A stretch of 64,000 bases of DNA from positions 1-64,000 of the forward strand of contig NZ_MDKC01000033.1 of NCBI RefSeq assembly GCF_001712755.1. The letters run 5' to 3'. Made by a program: the position numbers and the translations under genes. Positions 37,578-46,589 of the stretch are shown here, in pieces. Every line of letters begins with the position of its first letter. Position 1 is the first letter of the stretch. The notes below the pieces were generated by a model that was given only the letters and a program-made list of their open reading frames with translations, was not told where the DNA came from and did no database searches. The DNA comes from Gottfriedia luciferensis. Its GTDB lineage: Bacteria; Bacillota; Bacilli; Bacillales; Bacillaceae_G.

Positions 37578-38105
37578 TTAAAGTATCTCAGAACTAGAAA
37601 TTCCGTTCCATAATTCCATTAATTGATTTGATATAAATGGTGTATGTTGAACCATAAAATACGCAATATTTGATTTATGTAATAAAACATGTAGCGTATC
37701 TATTGGTACGATTAAAGCGATAAAAAGCGCCAAAACCGCAAATAAATAAACCTCTATAAAACCAAAAATACCACCTAAGAAGGAGTTCATCTGCTTTAAA
37801 ACAGGTAATTGGAAAACTCCATTTAATAATGAACCAATAAATGAAATAACTAGCCTTGTCCCAATAAATAGTAAAGCAAAGGCAATAATTTCATAGACAA
37901 ACTGATCTGCGTTTACGACTTGACCACCGCTTATATGAATTGGAAATATTTTTTTAAGCGAAGTAGCGGTCTGCTCATAATAATGATAAGCTAGGTATAT
38001 GGATAGTAAAAAACCTAGTAATCGTACAAGGCTGCTAATAAATCCTCTTCTCCAACCTGTCAAAATTCCTAAACTAAAAATAATAAGTATAATTAAATCA
38101 ATCAT
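37578..38105 (-). CDS. cvpA: CvpA family membrane protein (YshB-like)
   Basis: Four-helix membrane protein of about 175 residues from the ATG at 38105 ([22 protein letters not shown]). The GWRRGF loop after helix 1 and the Asn/Gly-rich [12 protein letters not shown] segment are typical of CvpA/YshB. Its role in the cell envelope is not established in Bacillus. The start overlaps the end of zapA by eight bases, indicating translational coupling; a GTG at 38120 would extend it by five residues. Confidence 0.85.
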   Translation of the reverse strand: MIDLIILIIFSLGILTGWRRGFISSLVRLLGFLLSIYLAYHYYEQTATSLKKIFPIHISGGQVVNADQFVYEIIAFALLFIGTRLVISFIGSLLNGVFQLPVLKQMNSFLGGIFGFIEVYLFAVLALFIALIVPIDTLHVLLHKSNIAYFMVQHTPFISNQLMELWNGISSSEIL

Positions 38106-38382
38106 TCTCGTTCTGCTCACTTTTCGTTTGTTTTTCTAATAATTTTTCGAGCATTTCAGCTCTTTCTTTTAATTTTACATAATCACTTACAATATTTATT
38201 GCTGTTAATACAGCTAATTTATTAGTATCTAATAATGGATTCTTTTTATTTATTTCTTTCATTTTATCATCTACAATTGAGGCAACATGGCGAATATGAT
38301 CTGTTGACTCGTCACCAGTAATTGCATAATGTTGCCCATAAATAGTTACATTTAGTTTTTGTTTCGATGAAGAATTGGACAA
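38098..38382 (-). CDS. zapA: Cell division protein ZapA
   Basis: Small protein that bundles FtsZ filaments at the division septum. About 94 residues from a TTG at 38382, which has GGAGG seven bases upstream; the ATG at 38388 is only one base from that site. The N-terminal part [21 protein letters not shown] and [23 protein letters not shown] match Bacillus ZapA, followed by a C-terminal coiled coil. It heads zapA-cvpA-polX-mutS2 and diverges from rnhC, as in B. subtilis. Confidence 0.93.
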   Translation of the reverse strand: MSNSSSKQKLNVTIYGQHYAITGDESTDHIRHVASIVDDKMKEINKKNPLLDTNKLAVLTAINIVSDYVKLKERAEMLEKLLEKQTKSEQNEND

Positions 38383-38485
38383 CTTCATACCTCCATTCAG
38401 CTATAAACATTCTAACCTTAACTATAACATGAAATTCAATACAATCAAAAGTATTGGAAAATATCCATTTATAAAGGAGAAATTT

Positions 38486-39418
38486 ATGTCAAACACTGTA
38501 TTAACAGTTTCTGAGGATACTCTCTTAAAGATGAAAGCACACTACCAAAGTAGCCTTCAATCAAAAGTACCACAAGGTGGAGTATTTATGGCCAAACCAA
38601 GTGGCTGTACAATCACTGCATATAAATCTGGTAAAGTAATGTTTCAAGGCTCAAATTGTGATGCTGAAGTAAGTAAATGGCAAGGTAAATCGGCTAGCCA
38701 AACTACTAAAAAGGTAAACCCAACAAATACGAAATCAACTTTACCAAAAAACTTTTCAAGTCTTGCAGTAATAGGTAGTGATGAGGTTGGTACAGGCGAC
38801 TACTTTGGACCGATGACTGTAGTAGCTTCTTTTGTAGAACCAAGTCAATTCGAATTATTAAAAGAATTAGGCGTAAAAGATTCGAAAGAACTAACTGACG
38901 AGGCCATATGCAGCATAGCAAAAAAAATTGTTCATGTCGTTACCTACAGCCTCTTAGTACTACACAATGAGAAATACAATGCTATGCAAGAAAAAGGCTA
39001 TAATATGAATAAACTAAAGGCTCTTTTACATAACCAAGCAATTCGAAATACTATTTCAAAATTGGAAGATAAAAAATATGACGCAATTTTAATTGATCAA
39101 TTTACTCCTCCAAATCTGTACTACGGATATTTAAAAGGAACAAAAGAAGTTATTCGTGATAAAGTTCAATTCGCTACAAAAGCAGAAGGTTTGCATCTCT
39201 CAGTTGCAGTTTCTTCGATCTTAGCCCGCTATGCTTTCTTACAACAAATGGATCAATTAAGTGAAAAAGCTGGCATGACCTTACCAAAAGGTGCTGGAGC
39301 AAAAGTTGACCAAGCCGCTGCAAAACTAATTAAATCAAAAGGTTTTGAAGCTTTACGAAGTTTAACAAAATTACACTTTGCAAATACCGAAAAGGCATTA
39401 AAGATTGCTAAAAAGTGA
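38486..39418 (+). CDS. rnhC: Ribonuclease HIII
   Basis: Cleaves the RNA strand of RNA-DNA hybrids. About 310 residues from the ATG at 38486 (MSNTVLTVSEDTL), with AAAGGAGA six bases upstream; the longer frame from 38375 runs into the zapA promoter region. The N-terminal TBP-like substrate-binding domain (about 1-85) is followed by the RNase H fold with the DEVGTGDYFGP motif (about 95-105), VKDSKELTD and an Asp in ILIDQF. The Gly-rich NTEK...GAGAKVDQAAA end is typical of RNase HIII. Confidence 0.96.
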   Translation: MSNTVLTVSEDTLLKMKAHYQSSLQSKVPQGGVFMAKPSGCTITAYKSGKVMFQGSNCDAEVSKWQGKSASQTTKKVNPTNTKSTLPKNFSSLAVIGSDEVGTGDYFGPMTVVASFVEPSQFELLKELGVKDSKELTDEAICSIAKKIVHVVTYSLLVLHNEKYNAMQEKGYNMNKLKALLHNQAIRNTISKLEDKKYDAILIDQFTPPNLYYGYLKGTKEVIRDKVQFATKAEGLHLSVAVSSILARYAFLQQMDQLSEKAGMTLPKGAGAKVDQAAAKLIKSKGFEALRSLTKLHFANTEKALKIAKK

Positions 39419-39423
39419 ATTAA

Positions 39424-39466
39424 AAAAGCTTTATTCTAAATGGAAAATTCATTTAGAATAAAGCAT
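39424..39466. terminator. Bidirectional terminator after rnhC
   Basis: TGCTTTATTCTAAAT-type arms (AAGCTTTATTCTAAAT / ATTTAGAATAAAGCA) around a GGAAAATTC loop. It also overlaps the 3' end of the convergent 90-residue gene. Confidence 0.75.
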
Positions 39467-39725
39467 CCACTATAAATACAATGAAACCTAATAGGCTAGC
39501 AACTTGTTTTTGTTTTTTATATCGAAGCATCGGTTTAGATAATAAAAATAAACAAATCAGAAATCCGAAAGGGATCGGTAACCAAAATAACCTAAATGGT
39601 AAAGAAGCTAGTACATAATAACCGATCATTTGAAACCCAAGATTACTAACATCCCGCTTAATGGCATCTTTATAGACTGCTAACACTCCAATTAACAATC
39701 CGACATAAAGTAAAAAGATTAACAT
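39453..39725 (-). CDS. Small three-helix membrane protein, unknown
   Basis: 90 residues with hydrophobic helices at about 1-17, 33-62 and 75-90, and a basic loop MLRYKKQKQ between the last two. Not recognised. ATG with TTGGAGGTGGCC upstream gives strong translation. It is convergent with rnhC, and the shared terminator overlaps its last codons. Confidence 0.65.
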   Translation of the reverse strand: MLIFLLYVGLLIGVLAVYKDAIKRDVSNLGFQMIGYYVLASLPFRLFWLPIPFGFLICLFLLSKPMLRYKKQKQVASLLGFIVFIVDALF

Positions 39726-39844
39726 CAGGCCACCTCCAAGATTGTCCTATTAATAACCTATTCACTTATGGCTTGTCTAAAGACTCATAAAGAAAAATGT
39801 TTAAACATATTCATATCATGTAGAAACGAAGGAGGAATATTTAG

Positions 39845-40285
39845 ATGAATAATTTAATAAACGAATTTAGTAGTCTAATCCAATCCGTTCCAAAAATCAT
39901 CAGAGCTTTATCGAATACGGATTATAAGCCAAGTCCTACAAAATGGTCTAAAAAAGAAATCCTCGGACATCTTTGCGATTCTGCTACTATGAATCATAAA
40001 AGATTTATAGATAGATTGTCCTCTAAAGATGAACTAGTTTTGGAGCTTTATAAACAAAACTCATGGGTAGAATTAAATGATTATCAAAATAGCTATACAA
40101 TTGAAGAAATTCTTACGTTATGGACTGCCTTAAATTCACGTTTCATGATTGTGCTCGCAAACATTTCGGAAGAACAATGGAAACTACAATATACTAGTCA
40201 AAACGAAGAATCTGTTACACTGAGTTGGTTATTTACTGACTACATTGACCATATGAAACACCACTTAAATCAAATATTAGGATAG
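39845..40285 (+). CDS. DinB/YfiT family metal-dependent protein
   Basis: The 146-residue four-helix-bundle protein carries the DinB-family metal-binding His residues in LGHLCDSATMNH (about 43-54) and DYIDHMKHHLNQI at the end (His about 137 and 141). YfiT-like members of this family act as bacillithiol-dependent or hydrolytic enzymes, but substrates are mostly unknown. The WSKKEILGHL segment is characteristic. ATG with AAGGAGGAATATTTAG upstream. It is followed after 14 bases by a PH-type gene, likely the same transcript. Confidence 0.87.
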   Translation: MNNLINEFSSLIQSVPKIIRALSNTDYKPSPTKWSKKEILGHLCDSATMNHKRFIDRLSSKDELVLELYKQNSWVELNDYQNSYTIEEILTLWTALNSRFMIVLANISEEQWKLQYTSQNEESVTLSWLFTDYIDHMKHHLNQILG

Positions 40286-40299
40286 GATCAAGGTGTGCC

Positions 40300-40749
40300 A
40301 TGAAATTTAAAGTGAAGAAAAACCCTCTATTAGTCGTCCTAATTCTGAGCTTAATTCCCATCATTATTTCAGTACCCATCATCAGCATAATTGAAGCTGA
40401 TCGTACAGGAATCATATTAAGTTTAGTAGTTTTTGTCTTTTTATTACCAATATTGATTGTTCTAGCTTGGGCATTATTCAACACATACCATGAATTAACA
40501 GAAACCGAATTCAAATCAAAATTTGGATTTATAACAATTATCATTCCATATAATGAAATTAGAACAGTTAGTTTCTCGAATAATCCAATTTCATCACCTG
40601 CCTGGACCTTTAAACGCTTAAAAATCGAATACAAAAAGTACGGATTTGCCTTACTTTCACTTCCTGAAAATGAAGAAAACTTTTTACAAGAAATAAAAAA
40701 ACGATGCCCAGATGCTACTATTTTAAACCGTCAAAGAGCAGAAGTTTAA
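40300..40749 (+). CDS. Membrane protein with bacterial PH-like domain
   Basis: 149 residues: two membrane helices (about 9-29 and 38-60), then a cytoplasmic PH-like domain. The domain shows YHELTETEFKSKFGFITIIIPYNEIRTV and SPAWTFKRLKIEYKKYG (key region SPA-W-x-x-KRLxI), the signature of bPH_6-type proteins in Bacillus. Function unknown. Downstream of the DinB-like gene in the same direction, closed by a strong terminator. Confidence 0.78.
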   Translation: MKFKVKKNPLLVVLILSLIPIIISVPIISIIEADRTGIILSLVVFVFLLPILIVLAWALFNTYHELTETEFKSKFGFITIIIPYNEIRTVSFSNNPISSPAWTFKRLKIEYKKYGFALLSLPENEENFLQEIKKRCPDATILNRQRAEV

Positions 40750-40764
40750 TTTTAAACTTTAATC

Positions 40765-40813
40765 AAAGAAAACTCACAAGGTAAGGTATATGTTCCTTGT
40801 GAGTTTTCTTTTT
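40765..40813 (+). terminator. Terminator after the PH-domain gene
   Basis: AAAGAAAACTCACAAGG / CCTTGTGAGTTTTCTTT long perfect hairpin ending in T residues; works in both directions. Confidence 0.88.
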
Positions 40814-40866
40814 ATATTCTTGATTTGGTAAACTGATTACTCCAAAAATAATAGGAGATTTCACTA

Positions 40867-41045
40867 ATGAAACCTTTATGAGTTACTAAATTTCAGCTTT
40901 TTCCATTTTTACTTACTCATGAACCCTTTATGAGGTACTATATCTCAGCTTTTTGCTTTTTTACTTACTCATGAACCACTTATGAGTTACTATATTTCAT
41001 CTTTTGTTTTTTTACTTTTCATGAATCCTTTATTCGTATTTCTCT
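40867..41045. repeat. Tandem repeat, unit about 52 bases, 3.5 copies
   Basis: Copies begin at 40867, 40919, 40971 and 41021 with ATGAA(A/C)C(C/A)(T/C)TTATGAG. Each continues TTACTA(A/T)AT-TCAGCTTTTT...TTACTTACTC. Identity falls in the last partial copy. The frames are not open through the array, so it is non-coding. It lies between two terminators. Confidence 0.8.
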
Positions 41046-41067
41046 AATTTAAGACATTCACCAGCAC

Positions 41068-41108
41068 AAAAAAAGTCTCATAAGCACTTTGACTTACGAG
41101 ACCTTTCT
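41068..41108 (-). terminator. Terminator after the YvbH-like gene
   Basis: AAAGTCTC-TAAG / CTTA-GAGACCTTT hairpin with a T run on the minus strand. Confidence 0.75.
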
Positions 41109-41116
41109 TTACCTTA

Positions 41117-41731
41117 TTAGTTATTAATATACCTCTCAAATACAGATCCGAAATCTTTAACTTTGTATTGTTCTCTTGACTTCATTAACCATTCAAAAGC
41201 AGCTTCATTAATTTCTTTAAAACTGTTCACTAAATTATTTTCATTTGAAGTTACTCGGCCTAATGTTGAAGAAGCAATTTCGATGCTTTCTTTTGCATAT
41301 CCTAGTGCTTTTTCGTTTTCATGACTAATTTCAGCAATCATTAGTAAAGCTTTATACAGATCCTTAACTTGTTCAATATGTTTTTTATGAACATCAATCG
41401 AAAACTCTCTACCGCCAATATTGAACTTAATTTCAACATCTAAATCAATTGTACCAGCTGTTTCAAGTAAAACATGTGTGATTTTATGTGTGTGATAATT
41501 ATAACGATGAAGTGTACGCTTCTTACTGATTGCACTTGTACCATCTAAATGAATTAAGGCTTTATTCGTAAAGCAATACTCATCTGATTTTGATTTAATT
41601 AAGAAATAAATTTTTTCATTATCTTCATGCATTACATAATCGTCAGAATCAACTTTGTCATAATTTTTCGGTTCAATAACACTACCTACATCACTTAAAC
41701 CAAGCATATCTGCAGCAACTTTACCAAACAT
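41117..41731 (-). CDS. PH-domain protein, YvbH-like
   Basis: Soluble protein of 204 residues. The N-terminal half (about 20-130) resembles a bacterial PH domain (YFLIKSKSDEYCFTNKALIHLDG, then RTLHRYNYHTHKITHVLLETAG). The C-terminal half is a helical region like the YvbH oligomerisation domain (EINEAAFEWLMKSREQYKVKDFGSVFERY). The role is unknown; related PH proteins are thought to oligomerise at the membrane. ATG with GAGGAGGAAG upstream. Monocistronic. Confidence 0.82.
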   Translation of the reverse strand: MFGKVAADMLGLSDVGSVIEPKNYDKVDSDDYVMHEDNEKIYFLIKSKSDEYCFTNKALIHLDGTSAISKKRTLHRYNYHTHKITHVLLETAGTIDLDVEIKFNIGGREFSIDVHKKHIEQVKDLYKALLMIAEISHENEKALGYAKESIEIASSTLGRVTSNENNLVNSFKEINEAAFEWLMKSREQYKVKDFGSVFERYINN

Positions 41732-42044
41732 TAAACTTCCTCCTCTGAATAGTAGGTATGGCTAATTGTATATTTATACGCCTTTTAAACCCACTTTTTG
41801 ACTATTACACTTCTGAATTATACATTAAATACAAAAATATGGGGATAGGAATAGTAGGGGGATATGGATTTTTTTTCCTTTTTTAAAAGGTCCCCTCGCT
41901 TCTAACTCGCCCCCCATACGTTATAACTTAATTTACTGTTGAACACATACCCTGTTGCAGACTATAATTAGATGGTGACTGTTTAAATTACGTTCTTTCA
42001 TAAAGAACATTATTATATGAAAAATAAAGAAAAGGTGTCGATCT
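41732..42044 (+). other. 313-base gap before the ABC-F gene
   Basis: Holds no gene. A G-rich segment (about 41838-41862) and a C-rich one (about 41892-41918) could pair over roughly 80 bases, with an inner AAAAGG/CCTTTT stem. A small hairpin GTTCTTT/AAAGAAC lies at 41992-42008, just upstream of the ABC-F ribosome site. This could be a long leader of the ABC-F gene; such leaders control some antibiotic-responsive ABC-F genes. Confidence 0.4.
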
Positions 42045-43601
42045 ATGAGTATTTTAACTGTAAAAAACTTAAGCCATGGATTCGGTGATCGTGCAATTTT
42101 TAATGATGTATCATTCCGTCTATTAAAAGGTGAACATATCGGTCTTATTGGTGCAAATGGTGAAGGTAAATCAACTTTCATGAATATCGTTACTGGAAAA
42201 TTACAGCCTGATGAAGGTAAGGTTGAATGGTCTAAAAAAGTACGTGTAGGTTATTTAGATCAGCATGCTGTATTGCAGCCAGGTATGTCAATTCGTGACG
42301 TATTAAAAAGTGCTTTCCAATATATGTTTGATATGGAAAATGAAATTAATGATTTATATGTAAAAATGGCTGAAGCAACTCCGGAAGAAATGGAGAAAAT
42401 GCTTGAAGATGTAGGTGTTCTTCAAGATACTTTAACAAATAATGATTTCTATATTATTGATGCTAAAGTTGAAGAAATTGGTCGTGGTTTAGGTTTAGAA
42501 GATATCGGACTTGATCGTGATGTAACAGAACTTTCTGGTGGTCAACGTTCAAAGGTTCTTCTATCAAAACTTCTTTTAGAAAAACCAGATATCTTATTAC
42601 TCGATGAGCCTACTAACTATTTAGATGAGCAACATATTGAATGGTTAAAGCGCTATTTACAAGAGTATGAAAATGCATTTATTTTAATTTCACATGATAT
42701 TCCTTTTTTAAATAGTGTTATTAACTTGATTTATCATATGGAAAACCAAGAATTAAATCGTTATGTTGGTGATTATGATAATTTCAAAGGAATTCATGAA
42801 ATGAAAAAATCACAATTAGAATCAGCATATAAACGTCAACAACAAGAAATCTCTGAACTAAAAGATTTCGTTGCTCGTAATAAAGCTCGTGTTTCTACTC
42901 GTAATATGGCTATGTCTCGCCAAAAGAAACTTGATAAAATGGATGTAATTGAGCTTGCACGTGAAAAGCCAAAACCAGAATTCAACTTCAAACCTGCTCG
43001 TACTTCAGGTAAATTAATTTTTGAAGCAAAAGATTTAGTGATTGGTTACGATGAGCCTCTATCAAAACCGTTAAATCTACGTATGGAACGTGGACAGAAA
43101 ATTGCTTTAGTTGGTGCGAACGGTATCGGTAAAACGACGTTAATGCGTAGTTTACTTGGTGATATTAAACCAATTTCTGGTGAAGTTGAGCGCGGTGAAT
43201 TCCTTCACATTGGATACTTCGAACAAGAAGTAAAAAGTGATAATAATAAAACATGTATCGATGAAGTTTGGGATGAATTCCCATCATTTACACAATATGA
43301 AGTTCGTTCTGCACTTGCAAAATGTGGTTTAACGACTAAGCATATTGAGAGTAAAGTTGCAGTTTTAAGTGGTGGAGAAAAGGCGAAAGTTCGTTTATGT
43401 AAGTTAATTAATCAAGAAACAAACTTACTTGTACTCGATGAGCCTACTAACCATTTAGATGTAGATGCTAAAGAAGAACTAAAACGCGCACTAAAAGAGT
43501 ACAAAGGAAGTCTTTTAATTATCTGTCACGAACCTGAATTCTACCAAGGATTAGTTACAGATGTATGGAATGGCGAAAACTGGACTACTAAGGTGTTTTA
43601 A
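42045..43601 (+). CDS. yfmM: ABC-F family ATPase (YfmM-like)
   Basis: Cytoplasmic ABC protein without membrane domain that acts on ribosomes. The 518 residues equal B. subtilis YfmM in length and closely match it in sequence. Two ABC domains are seen: Walker A GANGEGKST (about 37-45) and GANGIGKTT (about 362-370), signatures LSGGQRSK and LSGGEKAK, and Walker B LLLDEPTNYLD and LVLDEPTNHLD. The P-site tRNA-interacting linker lies at about 240-310 (coiled coil with KRQQQEISELKDFVARNKAR, key basic residues). ATG with AAAGGTGTCGATCT upstream. Own terminator. Confidence 0.95.
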   Translation: MSILTVKNLSHGFGDRAIFNDVSFRLLKGEHIGLIGANGEGKSTFMNIVTGKLQPDEGKVEWSKKVRVGYLDQHAVLQPGMSIRDVLKSAFQYMFDMENEINDLYVKMAEATPEEMEKMLEDVGVLQDTLTNNDFYIIDAKVEEIGRGLGLEDIGLDRDVTELSGGQRSKVLLSKLLLEKPDILLLDEPTNYLDEQHIEWLKRYLQEYENAFILISHDIPFLNSVINLIYHMENQELNRYVGDYDNFKGIHEMKKSQLESAYKRQQQEISELKDFVARNKARVSTRNMAMSRQKKLDKMDVIELAREKPKPEFNFKPARTSGKLIFEAKDLVIGYDEPLSKPLNLRMERGQKIALVGANGIGKTTLMRSLLGDIKPISGEVERGEFLHIGYFEQEVKSDNNKTCIDEVWDEFPSFTQYEVRSALAKCGLTTKHIESKVAVLSGGEKAKVRLCKLINQETNLLVLDEPTNHLDVDAKEELKRALKEYKGSLLIICHEPEFYQGLVTDVWNGENWTTKVF

Positions 43602-43608
43602 TTAATAT

Positions 43609-43650
43609 AAAAAAGAGAGACGAAAAAATTGTTTTCGTTCTCTCTTTTTT
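43609..43650. terminator. Bidirectional terminator after the ABC-F gene
   Basis: AAAAAGAGAGACGAAAA / TTTTCGTTCTCTCTTTTT hairpin between convergent genes. Confidence 0.88.
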
Positions 43651-43664
43651 GTTTTTCAAACCTT

Positions 43665-44258
43665 TTAAAGTGAAATATTTTGACTAAGCTTTGATGTCCA
43701 TTCACTTGGATGTTTTCTTTTCTTTGTTCCTTTTGGGATTGAATTGATATAACCGATATGAAGAGCCCCTAAAATTTTTCGATTCTCGGGAATACCCATC
43801 TCTTTGTAAAATTGTTTATCAAAAATATAAGGATTTGTTCGCCATACCATTCCAATATTTTTTTCCCAAGCTGCTAATTGTAAATTTTGAACAAATGCAC
43901 AGGTTGCTCCAATCGCTTCTAGATTTTTCTTTTCATTTTCTGAGTGGTCTGCCGTAATAATTAAATGCATTGGTGTGTCGATGATATATGTTTTAAAGAA
44001 TTCAGTTGATTTTTTAATTTTCTCAACTGTATATGTTTCAGTTAATTCCATTCTTTCATAGCTATCTACAATTTTTGAAGCATAATATTCTTTTTCTTTT
44101 TCTTCTGATACCATAATAAATTGCCAAGGCTCTTCTTTGCTGTGGAAGGGAGCATAAGATGCTGCTTCAAGTAGCTCCATTAAATCATCCATATTAATTG
44201 AATCCCTTTTTGTATCTCTAATCGTTCTTCTATTTTTAATAAAATTTAATATCGACAT
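43665..44258 (-). CDS. Nitroreductase family FMN oxidoreductase
   Basis: FMN- and NAD(P)H-dependent reductase of about 197 residues from the ATG at 44258 (MSILNFIKNRRTIRDTK), with AGGGGAAACG upstream. Family features are RRTIRD near the N-terminus (phosphate contact), the EAASYAPFHSKEEPWQFIMV segment (key APxHxxEPWxF), and GMVWRTNPYIFDKQFYKEMGIPENRKILGALHIGY (key IGY). A Fur-type box lies about 50 bases upstream, which suggests induction under iron limitation and a possible role as a flavin or ferric reductase. Confidence 0.9.
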   Translation of the reverse strand: MSILNFIKNRRTIRDTKRDSINMDDLMELLEAASYAPFHSKEEPWQFIMVSEEKEKEYYASKIVDSYERMELTETYTVEKIKKSTEFFKTYIIDTPMHLIITADHSENEKKNLEAIGATCAFVQNLQLAAWEKNIGMVWRTNPYIFDKQFYKEMGIPENRKILGALHIGYINSIPKGTKKRKHPSEWTSKLSQNISL

Positions 44259-44309
44259 TGAACGTTTCCCCTTATTCTCTAAATATCTTAAATTCATTAT
44301 AAATGTAAA

Positions 44310-44324
44310 TGATAATCATTTTCA
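44310..44324. promoter_or_regulatory. Fur box upstream of the nitroreductase gene
   Basis: TGATAATCATTTTCA matches the 7-1-7 Fur consensus TGATAATNATTATCA with one mismatch. Confidence 0.75.
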
Positions 44325-44467
44325 ATAAAACTTTTAAATTTTAATTGTTTTCTTAGACCATGTTAATCCTTTATGATTTGGATACATTGTTAATCGTAAT
44401 CCTTACATAATTATTTATATGTACTAAAAATTAGAAAGACTGTGTTTTGTGTACTACGATCAAATCA

Positions 44468-44512
44468 AAAAGAAAACAGGTATTGAAGATAAAAATTTCT
44501 TCAATACCTGTT
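44468..44512 (-). terminator. Terminator after argS
   Basis: AACAGGTATTGAAGA / TCTTCAATACCTGTT perfect hairpin next to the argS stop codon, with T-rich minus-strand flank. Confidence 0.8.
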
Positions 44513-44515
44513 ACT

Positions 44516-46204
44516 TTACATTTCTTTTGGAGCACGTATTCCTAATAATCTTAGTCCTTCTTCTAAAACAATTGAAACGACTTTAATTAATGCTAATCTA
44601 CTCTCTAATTGGTCATCATTTGTTAGAATATGAGTATTTCCATAATATTTATTGAAGCTTTGTGCCAAATCTATTGTATATTTAGCAATGACAGATGGTT
44701 CAAATTGCGCAAAACTACGTGTAACTTTATTTGGGAACTCAAGTATATGTTTTATAATGTCCCAACTATATGAATCATCCAGTCCATCTTGTTTATTTAA
44801 ATCCTGCGATGAAGCTTTATCTAAAATTGAATTTGTTCTCGCTATTGAGTATTGTACATATGGCCCTGTTTCACCTTCAAATTTTAGCATTTGGTCTAGT
44901 GAAAATTCGATGTTATTCATACGATCATTTTTTAAATCTTGGAAAATAATTGCACCGACTCCAACCATTTTTGCAACTTCTTCTTTATTTTTTAGTGTAG
45001 GATTTTTTTCTGCAATATTCTGACTAGCTAAGCTAATTGCTTCCTCAATTACTTCTTCTAAAAGAACAATTTTCCCTTTTCGCGTTGACATTTTTTTACC
45101 GTTTTGTAGGATTAAACCGAATGGAACATGTACCATTTCATTCGCCCATTCATAACCCATTTTCTTCAAAACTGTAAATACTTGATCAAAATGCAATGCC
45201 TGTTCTCCACCTACAACATACACCGCCTTATCAAAATCGTATGTTTCTTTACGATAAAGTGCAGCAGCTAGATCTCTTGTAGCATACAGCGTAGCTCCAT
45301 CAGATTTTCTAATTAAGCATGGTGGTAATTCCTTTTCAGTTAATTCAACAACATCAGCACCCTCAGATTCCACTAAAAGGTTTTTTTGCTCTAGAAGTTC
45401 AATAACGCGGTCCATTTTATCATTGTAAAATGCTTCTCCGTTAAAGCTATCAAAGTTTACACCTAATAAATCATAAACTAACATGAATTCTTTAAGGGAC
45501 TCATCACGGAACCACTTCCATAAATGTAAAGCTTCTTCATTTTTTTCCTCTAATTGCTTAAACCAGCTTCTAGCTTCTTCCTCAAGTTGAGGCTCTTTTT
45601 CAACTTCTTCATGAAATTTAACATATAATTTTAAAAGTTCTTTGATTGGATTTTCTTTTACTGCATCTTGAATACCCCAAAGTTTATAAGCAACAATTAA
45701 TTTCCCAAACTGTGTTCCCCAGTCTCCAAGGTGATTAATTTTTATTGATTTATACCCATTTTTTTCAGCTATTTTAGCAATTGAATTTCCAATCATTGTT
45801 GAACGCAAGTGACCCATCGAAAATGGCTTTGCAATATTTGGTGAGGAACAATCAATCGCAACCGTTTTGTCTTCACCAATTACTTGATTTCCATATTCCT
45901 TCCCTTGACCAAGAACTAATTCAATTACTTGCTTACTTACTAGCTTTTTATTCAAAAAGCAGTTTACGTACGGGCCGTTCGCTTCTACTTTTTTAATTAA
46001 ATCATGATTAATCTGTAGTGCAATTTCCTTTGCAATTATAACTGGAGATTTTTTTAATGCTTTTGCTAATTGGAAACAAGGAAATGCTAAATCACCTTGA
46101 TCTGCATAATTCGGTTTTTCAATAAGTGAGTTAATTTCAGTTAAAGTTAGTGACCCATTTAAAGCTTTTTCAATTTGTTCACTATACATATTTACATAAT
46201 TCAT
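44516..46204 (-). CDS. argS: Arginine--tRNA ligase
   Basis: Class I aminoacyl-tRNA synthetase charging tRNA-Arg. About 562 residues from the ATG at 46204, with GGAGAGG ten bases away; a TTG at 46213 is in frame but too near that site. Visible are the Add-1 N-terminal domain, the HIGH-like motif SSPNIAKPFSMGHLRST (key MGHL, about 128-141), KMSTRKGK (KMSKS-like, about 368-375) and the DALR anticodon-binding domain. It is controlled by a T-box, which many Bacillus argS genes lack, so it may be one of two argS genes in the genome. Confidence 0.96.
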   Translation of the reverse strand: MNYVNMYSEQIEKALNGSLTLTEINSLIEKPNYADQGDLAFPCFQLAKALKKSPVIIAKEIALQINHDLIKKVEANGPYVNCFLNKKLVSKQVIELVLGQGKEYGNQVIGEDKTVAIDCSSPNIAKPFSMGHLRSTMIGNSIAKIAEKNGYKSIKINHLGDWGTQFGKLIVAYKLWGIQDAVKENPIKELLKLYVKFHEEVEKEPQLEEEARSWFKQLEEKNEEALHLWKWFRDESLKEFMLVYDLLGVNFDSFNGEAFYNDKMDRVIELLEQKNLLVESEGADVVELTEKELPPCLIRKSDGATLYATRDLAAALYRKETYDFDKAVYVVGGEQALHFDQVFTVLKKMGYEWANEMVHVPFGLILQNGKKMSTRKGKIVLLEEVIEEAISLASQNIAEKNPTLKNKEEVAKMVGVGAIIFQDLKNDRMNNIEFSLDQMLKFEGETGPYVQYSIARTNSILDKASSQDLNKQDGLDDSYSWDIIKHILEFPNKVTRSFAQFEPSVIAKYTIDLAQSFNKYYGNTHILTNDDQLESRLALIKVVSIVLEEGLRLLGIRAPKEM

Positions 46205-46227
46205 TAGGATCAATCCTCTCCAAAATA

Positions 46228-46450
46228 TAAAAAACCCGTCTCTATCATAAGAGACGGGTTTAACTAATCCGCGGTACCACTCTAATTGTTCAAATATATT
46301 GAACCAGCTTTAAAATTTGTTAACGAGGTCTTCCCCGGCAAAGTCCTACTATTATTTCAGACTGCTTCTCCGAAGTGCGCTTCATCATATTCGCTCTGTT
46401 AGGCTTCCACCATCCCCAACTCTCTACAAGATTCAAAATAAGATTACTCT
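46228..46450 (-). promoter_or_regulatory. T-box leader of argS
   Basis: The minus strand carries AGAGTGGTACCGCGGATT (46268-46285) followed by a strong terminator AAACCCGTCTC / GAGACGGGTTT with T run (46231-46263). A structured stem region lies upstream. Uncharged tRNA-Arg should activate argS. Confidence 0.9.
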
Positions 46451-46589
46451 CTTCATCTAAAAATTTTCAATATTCATTTTTTCCATTTAATCATATCTAA
46501 TGTAGAAATTCAAGATTAAATATTTTTTGAACTTTATGAATGACACCATTTGTTGACAACCTTAATAACATAAAATTGAGGTGGAATTC

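Noticed and set aside
37991-38485. Extended start of rnhC into the zapA leader
   Set aside because: The upstream codons overlap the zapA start on the other strand, and AAAGGAGA marks the ATG at 38486.
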